Source: Ichthyophonus hoferi (Eukaryota; Opisthokonta; Ichthyosporea; Ichthyophonida; Ichthyophonidae). Taken from it: a stretch of 11,347 bases of DNA. The DNA lies in the NCBI GenBank assembly GCA_002751075.1, contig NAOQ01000048.1, positions 108,727 to 120,073 of the forward strand, read 5' to 3'. The notes beneath the pieces are model-generated. The model was not told the origin of the DNA. It worked only from the letters and a program-made list of their open reading frames with translations, and did no database searches. Shown piece after piece: positions 6,375-11,347 of the stretch (the first letter of the stretch is position 1; each line of letters opens with the position of its first letter). Both the position numbers and the translations under genes were made by a program.

Positions 6375-9262
6375 GTAATAGTAATAACGACAGTTAAAAA
6401 AAAAACATATGCAAGCATCAGTATCTATAAGATGTAACACCATAGGACCAATAAGACATAACATCATGTATATCATAACAGCTAATCATTTCAAAGAGAT
6501 AAAAGCATGTAAACAGAGATATATTTAACTCACGTGGCCTCACTAACAGTAGGAAGCACAGAGATGGTCTTGATGCAGGGGTTAGAATATAGAGTAGGAT
6601 CCCATACTTTAAGGCTGCCATCACCACCGGTTGACACCTATATATAGTATGTATAGTATATATATATATATAGGATTATTGTCAGTTCATGTTATAGTAA
6701 ATGAGATCTCTTAAACTCTTAGTTGTATTACATAGGGGCTAGGTTGCCCTATGACAAAATGCATAAACATACATACATATATACAATATATATACATATA
6801 TATATAATAGGAAAGATGTTATATTAAACACAGAAATAGGGTTGTAAGGTAGGGCTGGAGGTAGCCTACCAGATATTCTCCTTTGGGGTCGTAGACTAAA
6901 CTACGGACTATACCTTCATGCCCTTTAAGTTTCGTACATTCATCTGTGTTAATGTTGACTACCTGTATTTCATGATCCCTATATATGGAGAGAGAAGGAG
7001 AAGAGAGAGATAGGATTAAAAAGGGAGATAGAGAGAACCAAGAAGGAGCATTAACGGATTAGTATAAAAAAATATACGATAAGGAAATGAAGGAGAGAAA
7101 GAAAGGGGATAGCATGACAGTTGTAAGAGTTGTCATGGTAACAATATGATCAGCAATCAATAATAAGGTCAACAACAGTGATCGAGGAGTAGAACGGCAT
7201 AACTGTAGTAGAAATACCTGAAGTATAACTATCACTCGGCGAGAGGGTCATTTACTAGATAGGTGTACAAAGTTTACAAAGTGCATTCTCAATTGAGATG
7301 ACGTCAAGCAAGGCTATGACGCCAATATCTGGATATATTTACACTTCAATCGCTTATTACTAAGATTACTACATATACTTAGAGTGTATACGTTGTATAC
7401 GGTCACACTGGTTGCTTCTATTTATGCATCTATATATGTACGCACACCTACTGGGCTTGGAGACCTATTAGCATATATTGGTAATTATGTTTCACTTTAT
7501 GTATTTTCAAACATATAATAGATCTTGACACGTACACACATATATATAAATATAACATGTGTGTATGTAGGAGCTGAATGTCAGTTAATCATAAACATGA
7601 TAGCAATGCTTTTTTTATCTACAAAGGTAAATATTAGAATGCTCAAAATAGCATAGAGCATATATGTAGGATAGCACACCAACTTCCTTCCATTGATTCT
7701 AAATTATCAGTCAGTAGATAACGGATAACAGTGCTAGACGCTATTCCTATAAGGTATAGTATTATAAGTCCTATGCTCCACATGTTCCATGAGTACATAA
7801 CTATAAAAACGTGAAGACTGTAGGATGTTCAATTTTGATTTCAATTTTAAATTTTGATAAAAACTATTTAATTTTATCTAAATATGACTAATATTTGAGA
7901 GATAAGGAAAGAGTTGAAATATATATATGTTGTACATTTATAATATATACAACTTGCAAACATAATACAAACTTACTCTCCACCTGAAGCCACATGGGAC
8001 CCTGAGGTACTTATGGCTACACATAGGGCAGATAGAGTGAAGCGACAACATAATTTGACCAGTTCTCCATCAGGGAGACTGCGTAGGTCAGCCCTATGAT
8101 CATCACTACAGGTGACTAGACTATTGCCCTGCAACCACCATATTAGAGGTAAGAAACTGTAATGTTAAATAATTGTTTCGTTAGAGTATGGAGAAAGGGA
8201 TACTAGGTGGTGGGGCGACGCATAAGAGGAGACAAAAAAATACAAGTAAGATACCAAAATAGAGAAACAGAGAGAAAAGGAAAAGTTAAAAAATAAAACA
8301 GAAAAGAAAGAAAGATGAAGGCCAAATGAAGCCTAAGGACTTGGATTGGATGGGGTATATAACCTTGACAGCTATAGCATTGATGTTCTCTTCGTGGGCC
8401 TCAATATTAGTAGGATCAGAGTCATCATATCCTTTATACACAGCTATATTCCCACCCAGGCCACCTACAATGATGTGTCTGAATGATATCAGTGAGTAGG
8501 ATGACATTTAATTAGCCAATATATAGAGTATATGTATTTATAGAGATGTCCAGGCGTACAGGTTGTATATATAGGTAGATATATATTAACAGAACGTCTT
8601 TAAGTGGGAAGATGGAAGAGACTGTATGCATTTATATGTTTTTGATGTATCTGATTACTATAATTTACAAGTAAACAGTCTAAAAGAATACTTCCTTATG
8701 TTTTGGTTTCAAATGATTCTGTTAATAAATGACTGCGATTAATTAACAATTAATTTTTAATCTATGGTCTTTGTCTTTATGTGTTAGCCTATATGCCTAT
8801 ATGGTACATAGAGGGTAGGTATGATAGAATAAGATATTAGGTAATCAAAGGGAGGTATCTGTTAGAGGTTATCTTACTTTCACATATAAATATATGTCTA
8901 CACGGGTGCATACGTGTGTTACATATATACATATATACACCAACTCGATTATACACAAGATAAGACACCAGTATGTACTATCATTAACTTAAGAATAATA
9001 CACTGGGCTCTTATAGCATAGTAAGTAACCCAGAAAAAAAACACTAACTTACAGAAAATTGCAAGTGATAAATGAATATATACCCGGGTTTATTCACCCA
9101 AGCCCTCTTCCATAACCCGAAATAGTAGATTGAGAGACCTAAGAACCAAAAGAAGATAGATAAGGAGACATACTCTCCAGTCTGGTCAAAGCTAATGGCT
9201 GTATGGCCAGCACCTGTGGCATAGCGCCGCTCAAATGGCTGACTTATTTTAGAATCTGACAT
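373..9262 (-). CDS. WDHD1: WDHD1 / AND-1 / Ctf4 orthologue, 18 exons, 3' end outside the window
   Basis: Nuclear replisome scaffold. In animals and yeast the family forms a trimer through its SepB domain and tethers DNA polymerase alpha and other clients to the GINS part of CMG. Eighteen minus-strand segments with GT donors, AG acceptors and matching phases give 643 codons without a stop. Residues 1-319 form the WD40 propeller, with visible strands such as GGDGSLKVWD and GLDGQIVIWD. Residues 320-421 are an acidic/basic linker rich in D, E and K. Residues 422-643 match the start of SepB, with landmarks FQPGSTE, YNMIGLILT, EFHD, HSLSGPVVALAG and LEWMGF. Colinearity with the human protein, recalled from memory, is good across all exons. 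The ATG at 9260-9262 is the first in frame before the conserved RRYATGAGHTAISF stretch. Human WDHD1 is about 1129 residues, so a little over half is present here. The C-terminal helical part and HMG box are not seen. Identity is firm; a few weak splice borders could shift by several bases. Confidence 0.93.
497..538. repeat. GA/TA simple repeat
   Basis: Purine (GA) run broken by a TATATATATA block. A similar mixed tract occurs at 608-633. Both fall in intron 17; on the coding strand they form CT and TA tracts upstream of the exon 18 acceptor. Confidence 0.85.
678..865 (-). CDS. WDHD1: WDHD1 exon 17 (SepB)
   Basis: Acceptor AACTACCAG. Reads NLLRIFSITGLQQSIHSLSG then PVVALAGRENKLAVAMHRAL, matching human LLLRLFTIGGVQKEVFSLAGPVVSMAGHGEQLFIVYHRG. 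Longest exon at 188 nt. Ends CGC TG before donor GTAGGT, phase 2. Residues 549-611. Confidence 0.94.
866..1457 (-). other. WDHD1 intron 16
   Basis: 592 bp without a supported exon. Holds a (TA)9 run at 940-957 and CCAAT/ATTGG pentamers at 982, 1072 and near 1303. Otherwise unremarkable AT-rich sequence. Confidence 0.8.
1458..1583 (-). CDS. WDHD1: WDHD1 exon 16 (SepB)
   Basis: Acceptor CCAATCAG. Reads ICVKHFEGWAGPTSDWTVPL then PIGESALCVALGDRWVAVAT and DK, matching human LHCLHFSSWDSSKEWIIDLPQNEDIEAICLGQGWAAAAT. Both the W..DW pair and the GDRWVAVAT strand are clear. Donor GTGAGC, phase 0. Residues 507-548. Confidence 0.94.
1797..1914. repeat. Degenerate TATATG / AGTAT repeat in intron 15
   Basis: Mixed short-period repeat of AGTATAGT and TATATGTA units over about 118 bp, on the exon 16 side of the 467-bp intron. 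Confidence 0.8.
2051..2176 (-). CDS. WDHD1: WDHD1 exon 15 (SepB)
   Basis: Acceptor CTGTCTAG. Reads EFHDLEGRRNIHFTDNYGFT then LAALGDRAAVFANQSDKTLP and ST, matching human EFHDTSIHHATHLSNTLNYTIADLSHEAILLACES. The EFHD motif is identical. Donor GTAAAC, phase 0. Residues 465-506. Confidence 0.93.
2451..2578 (-). CDS. WDHD1: WDHD1 exon 14 (start of SepB domain)
   Basis: Acceptor CCCTACAG. Reads NRQEAFQPGSTEEGPGRRKY then LAYNMIGLILTRDEMTYHTV, matching human RQKPFQSGSTPLHLTHRFMVWNSIGIIRCYNDE, the conserved opening of SepB. Ends DI before donor GTATGA, phase 0. Residues 422-464. Confidence 0.93.
2795..2976. repeat. 26-bp tandem array, 7 copies
   Basis: Seven contiguous units of exactly 26 bp with boundaries at 2795, 2821, 2847, 2873, 2899, 2925 and 2951. 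The core is GGAATGYRAT followed by an AT-rich tail. Units 3 and 5 are identical and carry GCAATCTAATATAAG where the others carry GTGAT. Unit 4 lies between them and resembles unit 6, suggesting duplication of a 52-bp dimer. The array sits in intron 13, ending 17 bases from the exon 13 donor. Confidence 0.95.
2994..3104 (-). CDS. WDHD1: WDHD1 exon 13 (linker)
   Basis: Acceptor GGTTACAG. Encodes EDLDRDLSDFVVEEDHAVDV then DEIKRKAAKLVMKKLI, an acidic stretch followed by a basic one that could serve as a nuclear localisation signal (inference). Donor GTGTGT at phase 1 fits the next exon; the exact donor is the least certain border. Residues 385-422. The 26-bp array begins 17 bases into the following intron. 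Confidence 0.78.
3105..3693 (-). other. WDHD1 intron 12
   Basis: 589 bp. Contains a short TA run near 3195-3206 and several ATTGG pentamers (about 3388, 3488, 3549, 3592). No exon, RNA gene or element recognised. Confidence 0.75.
3694..3790 (-). CDS. WDHD1: WDHD1 exon 12 (lysine/glutamate linker)
   Basis: Acceptor TTGGTCAG. Low-complexity charged sequence GAEEGKVKSAATETTKKEEI followed by ATKKTEFSTNQE. There is no alignable human match, as expected for a disordered linker; the call rests on the open frame, the phase fit on both sides and good splice sites. Donor GTATAT, phase 1. Residues 353-385. Confidence 0.75.
4088..4186 (-). CDS. WDHD1: WDHD1 exon 11 (acidic linker)
   Basis: Acceptor ATTTCTAG, then ATVTMVTNDILDGIHPDDIQ and SDDDAVKADGRTK. 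NDILDG corresponds to human NDLFDG just after the propeller. Donor GTGAGT, phase 0. Residues 320-352. Its first bases overlap a perfect RFX-type X-box and sit next to an E2F-like site (see findings). Confidence 0.85.
4167..4180. promoter_or_regulatory. RFX-type X-box match overlapping exon 11
   Basis: On the minus strand GTAACC-AT-GGTAAC is a full match to the X-box consensus GTNRCC N(0-3) RGYAAC. It lies inside coding sequence (codons for VTMVTN), so it may be chance. Confidence 0.3.
4194..4201. promoter_or_regulatory. E2F-like site TTTGGCGC in intron 10
   Basis: Perfect E2F core eight bases from the exon 11 border, in otherwise AT-rich intron. Function is unknown; it could belong to an internal promoter together with the neighbouring X-box and the CCAAT pentamers near 4262, 4284 and 4325. 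Confidence 0.3.
4521..4565. repeat. (GA)n simple repeat
   Basis: About 45 bp of GA/GAGT repeat in intron 10, beginning a few bases beyond the exon 10 donor. It reads as CT on the coding strand. Confidence 0.9.
4578..4652 (-). CDS. WDHD1: WDHD1 exon 10 (end of WD40 propeller)
   Basis: Acceptor TTCTACAG. Twenty-five codons beginning ADAEGGWALWEINAV, matching human TDAEGNLGLLENV, the last strand of the propeller. Ends SIGDD before donor GTAATT, phase 0. Residues 295-319. Confidence 0.9.
4899..4968 (-). CDS. WDHD1: WDHD1 exon 9
   Basis: Acceptor TTATCACAG. Reads WKGNDGVIVTDIAWHPQTNT then LAY, matching human HEKGYAICGLAWHPTCGRISY. Donor GTACTC is weak; phase 0 is set by the next exon. Residues 271-294. 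Confidence 0.92.
5272..5378 (-). CDS. WDHD1: WDHD1 exon 8
   Basis: Acceptor CACTACAG, then PISVIKYSPNGSLLASAGLD and GQIVIWDPATRTIINR, matching human LNIVTWSPCGQYLAAGSINGLIIVWNVET. Ends AAT AG before donor GTAGGC, phase 2. Residues 236-271. Confidence 0.93.
5601..5665 (-). CDS. WDHD1: WDHD1 exon 7
   Basis: Acceptor ATCGCAG. With the split codon it reads DVHLFHRDTWQQMQALKGGH then KQ, matching human SVKLYRRESWSHQFDL. A second AG 19 bases downstream (after TTTGTTTCACAG) has a better pyrimidine tract but gives the wrong phase and drops the VHLFHR strand. Donor GTGCGA, phase 0. Residues 214-235. Confidence 0.85.
5912..6021. repeat. TACTATGA-type tandem repeat abutting the exon 6 donor
   Basis: About 110 bp of degenerate ACTACTATGAT units. 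On the coding strand they read GTAGTATCATA and begin with the GTATGATTGTAG that forms the exon 6 splice donor. Many units contain GTATCA, a weaker donor-like hexamer. Confidence 0.85.
6022..6092 (-). CDS. WDHD1: WDHD1 exon 6
   Basis: Acceptor ATATATAG. Encodes LESGRCQPDWSQDGEMLALP then VGN, matching human AKSICRLAWQPKSGKLLAIP. Donor GTATGA in phase 1; this donor is also the first unit of a tandem repeat filling the start of intron 6. Residues 190-214. Confidence 0.9.
6231..6320. repeat. 30-bp tandem repeat, 2 identical copies and 1 diverged copy
   Basis: Units at 6231-6260 and 6261-6290 are identical (TTAGTAATAG followed by TAATAGTAAATAATTAATAA). The unit at 6291-6320 has several substitutions. 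Lies in intron 5. Confidence 0.92.
6321..6388. repeat. (TAA)n microsatellite
   Basis: Continues directly from the 30-bp repeat, with over a dozen uninterrupted TAA units and scattered TAG/TGG variants at both ends. The 30-bp unit is itself made of TAG/TAA trinucleotides, so it probably arose from this tract. Confidence 0.9.
6534..6637 (-). CDS. WDHD1: WDHD1 exon 5
   Basis: Acceptor ACTATATATAG, then VSTGGDGSLKVWDPTLYSNP, the clearest WD dipeptide in the gene (human LASASCDGSVRVWQI). Ends in TVSEA plus AC before donor GTGAGT, phase 2. Residues 156-190. Confidence 0.93.
6639..6673. repeat. (TA)n tract at the exon 5 acceptor
   Basis: TA-rich tract that includes the TATATAG used as the exon 5 acceptor. 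A comparable TA/CATA tract lies at 6765-6808 in the same intron (intron 4). Confidence 0.85.
6870..6978 (-). CDS. WDHD1: WDHD1 exon 4
   Basis: Acceptor ATATATAG without a long pyrimidine tract. Encodes DHEIQVVNINTDECTKLKGH followed by EGIVRSLVYDPKGEYL, the typical GH...D turn of a WD40 blade (human FRGHDAPVLSLSFDPK). Ends CTG before donor GTAGGC, phase 0. Residues 119-155. Confidence 0.92.
6979..7976 (-). other. WDHD1 intron 3, the longest intron
   Basis: 998 bp. No exon, RNA gene or element recognised. It holds a perfect CRE palindrome (7299-7306) with a second TGACG and a CCAAT close by, GA-rich sequence at 6986-7040, and a GTATAC direct pair near 7387-7400. As the largest intron in the N-terminal half it is a candidate site for enhancers (inference). 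Confidence 0.75.
7299..7306. promoter_or_regulatory. CRE palindrome TGACGTCA in intron 3
   Basis: Perfect cAMP-response/ATF palindrome. Eleven bases on comes TGACGCCAAT (7317-7326), a CRE half-site fused to a CCAAT box. Suggestive of an intronic enhancer or promoter, but unproven. Confidence 0.35.
7977..8128 (-). CDS. WDHD1: WDHD1 exon 3
   Basis: Acceptor TTGCAG. Opens GNSLVTCSDDHRADLRSLPD, aligning with human GKLVTAVSNNTIQVHTFPE, and continues through RFTLSALCVAIS to SGSHVASGGE. Strong donor GTAAGT, phase 2. Residues 69-119, WD40 blade 2. Confidence 0.9.
8364..8478 (-). CDS. WDHD1: WDHD1 exon 2
   Basis: Acceptor TTCAG, then A completing a glutamate codon and HIIVGGLGGNIAVYKG, the end of blade 1. 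The acidic DDSDP matches the human EDLDDDDP. Ends AVK before a weak donor GTTATA (phase 0). Residues 30-68. Confidence 0.9.
8479..9173 (-). other. WDHD1 intron 1
   Basis: 695 bp. Includes a perfect AT palindrome ATTAATT-AAC-AATTAAT (8738-8754) and otherwise low-complexity AT-rich DNA. First introns often carry regulatory DNA, but no recognised site cluster is seen. Confidence 0.7.
9174..9262 (-). CDS. WDHD1: WDHD1 exon 1 (start codon)
   Basis: Codes for residues 1-30 and begins MSDSKISQPFERRY. Matches the human N-terminus at RYGHTEGHTEVCFD, here RYATGAGHTAISFD, the first WD40 strand. Ends GGA GA before donor GTATGT (phase 2). An upstream in-frame TTG at 9268 is not needed as a start. Reading through the donor stays open for about 40 codons, but that extension resembles nothing in the family. 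Confidence 0.9.
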
Positions 9263-9274
9263 GTTCAAGTCACA
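9263..9274 (-). other. WDHD1 5' UTR end with possible UTR intron acceptor
   Basis: The coding-strand sequence CTTACCTCAG ends at 9275 and could be an acceptor, leaving a 12-base UTR before the ATG. Donor-like GTAACT sequences occur upstream toward the promoter block. Whether a UTR intron exists cannot be settled without transcripts. Confidence 0.4.
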
Positions 9275-9509
9275 CTGAGGTAAGTTATTGCAACTGTCCG
9301 TGATAGATAGATGTGATAGTTACAAGATAGCAATAATAGCATAGAACAGATCTTTTTGTACAAATAACACTAATCCTACTCCGCCTATATTATATTATAT
9401 CTTATTAGCTGTATACTATAGCTATTGCAAACCTATGTTGAGTTACAGGAATACATATTATTATATTGGTCATGGGATCAAAGCTAATCTAATTAGTGGC
9501 AACTTGTTC

Positions 9510-9570
9510 TTGGCGCGAACAACTATGATTGGCTTTTTTATGACCAATCGTATTCTGGTATCTTTATTGG
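9510..9570 (-). promoter_or_regulatory. Putative WDHD1 promoter: E2F site plus three CCAAT boxes
   Basis: TTGGCGCGAA (9510-9519) is an E2F site readable on both strands. CCAAT boxes follow at 9528-9532 (ATTGG), 9544-9548 (CCAAT) and 9566-9570 (ATTGG), spaced 16-22 bases apart. E2F and NF-Y sites together mark promoters of S-phase genes in animals, which suits a replisome factor. It lies 248-308 bases upstream of the ATG. No TATA box is clear in this AT-rich setting. Confidence 0.6.
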
Positions 9571-10433
9571 AGGAGGAGTGTTGGATTTTTCGTATTAGAA
9601 GTGTGTAGATATTTGTTTACTGTATTTATGCAATGCAATTCAATAAAATAATTGGGGAATTATGGATCAATCCATTGGTACAAAATTATCATTGTTAGTT
9701 TTAATTATTGGATTTAACGCTGTTATTATTGACATAGCTAGCCTACCTGCATGACATTGTGAATTGCAAGCTTATATTTCACAATATTAAAACTTGCATA
9801 ACTAGAATGCTTTACTACTGTAGTTTTTAATTTATTTTTTTATTTGATTGTATTCTAAAAAAGCCACACAATTATAATAATGTTTACTTTTTATGTCAAT
9901 GATTGATATTTTTATCAATTATTCTGATAATTAATACAGTGTTGTTAATAAAAAGATACTTAATAAATGTGATTTTAACAGAAATGCCAATTATTATTGG
10001 CTAATAATAAAATTTTAATTTACGTTCATTTTTCAAATGTGAATCATTGGTAAACAATAAACAATAAAAATCATGCAGTACATACCTAGTAAAACTATCA
10101 TCCTATCCAAAAAGAAATAAAGCATGGAACCGACCAAATAGATACAAAAGAACATACATTATTTGTTTTAGTTATCTTCTTATATATTTTGTGTTATTAG
10201 TTATTATAATTATTATAAACATCCAGATAACTTTTTGCCAGTAGAGCTATAAAAATGCTATATTAGTAATAAATAGTCAAAGAGATTTAATAAGAATACT
10301 GATTTTTGACCAATGAACTGTAGGTATTTTTCTTGATAATAAAAATCATATTGGGATTATATCAAGATTATAACCAGTTCTTATAACAAGCATAAGTATA
10401 AGGGGGGGGGAGAGAGGAGAGGACAGGTGGTTA
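9571..10433. other. AT-rich intergenic region / 3' UTR of upstream gene
   Basis: No coding exon is supported. Very AT-rich with many short inverted repeats, including a CCAAT dyad at 9986-10001 and an ATTGATA hairpin at 9902-9919. A minus-strand ATTAAA at 10286-10291 could be the polyadenylation signal of the gene to the right. A purine tract with nine consecutive G (10402-10410) reads as pyrimidine on the minus strand. Confidence 0.6.
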
Positions 10434-11076
10434 CTACACTGGATGCAAGATGACCACTAGGGAAAAGGAGGGTGGAAAGGATAGAAACCAGTGGCTAAAA
10501 CTGGTATGTCAAAATATAACGTGCACCTGTTTGTACAGATATGATCACTGCCAGCCTCCCTAGGCCACCTATTTGTTCTTGAACTAACTTCTACCTTCTA
10601 TGAACAGTATATACGCACATTTGACGATTATTGTTTTTCTCATTCTTTTGCTTCTTTCTGTATTATTTAAGTTGCTTTTATATTATTTCCTAACATTACA
10701 ATAGTACTATATATACTCTACACATAGGCAGATAAATGCACACACTACATACGTATAGTCATATATATTTATAGGTACAGATAGATATACATACATGCAA
10801 TACTCTGTTTCATACTGACAGGAATACTAAAGGCTTTTATTTTATGAGTAATCTCCTGCGTGAAAGTGCAGGGACAAAGTATTAATAAAAGGATGATATT
10901 ATTTGACACTATGATAGGATCTATATATTAGTAAAGGTTAACTCATAAAAAATGGCTTCTATTAGGTACAGGGCTTGAAAAACTAAGGAAGAAAAAAAAG
11001 AGATAGATAACCAAACCTGTACAAGTGGAAGTAGATATTTTTCTGAGTGTCGATATGATTGAAAGAGTGTCTGTAT
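10434..11076 (-). CDS. Unidentified gene, 3' part, four candidate exons
   Basis: Candidate exons with matching phase: 11076-11017 (IQTLFQSYRHSEKYLLPLVQ, donor GTTTGG), 10855-10795 (EITHKIKAFSIPVSMKQSIA, donor GTATGT), 10568-10527 (GLGRLAVIISVQ, donor GTGCAC) and 10456-10434 (VILHPV and stop). The acceptors at 11076, 10855 and 10456 have strong pyrimidine tracts; the one at 10568 does not. The peptide has amphipathic helix patterns that would suit a helical-repeat protein, but I recognise no family. The first exon could start earlier, at 11152, behind another good acceptor. The last block might instead use a donor at CATCCA|GTGTAG, with the pyrimidine tract beyond it serving another exon. Same strand as WDHD1, so the two genes lie head-to-tail. 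Confidence 0.4.
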
Positions 11077-11347
11077 CTGAGAGTATAAAGAGAAAAGGAA
11101 TAATGTTATAACATGATCACAGGACACTGTAGTACAGCTTCTACAACTTAACCTAAAGAAAAAAGCAAAAAGTAGGTCCTTTGTATGTCACTTTGTATAC
11201 TATTGTGGTATTTTTTTTATCATGTTATATGATTATGCATGGGTTATATATTTTCACATATACATGGTGTCTTCAAACTACAATGCTGTATATATAAATA
11301 TATATATTTCAAAGGAATTTAAGATTGTTCTTTTATTATTTGTCTGA

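Noticed and set aside
8479-9173. U12-type intron 1 (GTCTCCTT donor, AC end)
   Set aside because: Considered because of an apparent phase clash; the ordinary GTATGT donor two codons earlier resolves it with a CAG acceptor.
9044-9268. Exon 1 running to 9044 with donor GTAAGT after FSVS
   Set aside because: The donor is strong, but the phase does not fit exon 2 and the extra residues match nothing. The GTATGT donor at 9173 gives the conserved TGEHIIVGG junction.
11264-11285. 22-bp exon of the upstream gene after TATATACAG
   Set aside because: In the phase required by the next exon it contains a stop, and both borders lie in simple AT sequence.
1-11347. Transfer RNA, snoRNA, CRISPR, retroelement or virus-like sequence
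   Set aside because: No clover-leaf signals, convincing C/D boxes in order, spaced direct repeats, terminal repeats or reverse-transcriptase-like frames were seen on either strand by eye. Small structured RNAs in introns cannot be fully excluded without a covariance search.

Overview
The window looks like nuclear DNA from an animal with an AT-rich genome and short introns (about 200-1000 bp). A demosponge or another early-branching metazoan would fit, but that placement is inference from composition and gene structure only. The longest open frames are just exon-sized. The coding content appears only when short minus-strand segments are joined through GT/AG borders whose phases agree.

Nearly the whole window (about 373-9262, minus strand) is one gene: an orthologue of WDHD1, also called AND-1 or Ctf4, the replisome hub that links the CMG helicase to DNA polymerase alpha. 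I can read 18 coding exons with consistent phases, from the start codon at 9262 to the exon ending at 373. They total 1929 nt, or 643 codons. Exons 1-10 encode the N-terminal WD40 propeller, exons 11-13 a charged linker, and exons 14-18 the first part of the SepB domain. The rest of SepB, the helical part and any HMG box lie beyond the left edge.

About 240-310 bp upstream of the start codon lies a compact promoter-like block: a near-palindromic E2F site (9510-9519) and three CCAAT boxes (9528-9570). This is the usual arrangement for S-phase genes. The region 9600-10430 is very AT-rich intergenic DNA or 3' UTR. At the right edge (10434-11076) are short exon-like blocks on the minus strand, probably the 3' end of a second, unidentified gene running in the same direction (head-to-tail).

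The introns carry much simple and tandem repeat: TATG and TA tracts, GA tracts, an exact seven-copy 26-bp array (2795-2976), a 30-bp duplication followed by a TAA run (6231-6388), and a TACTATGA-type array that includes the exon 6 splice donor. CCAAT/ATTGG pentamers are clearly over-represented through the introns. I see no transfer RNA, ribosomal RNA, CRISPR array, retroelement or virus-like element.
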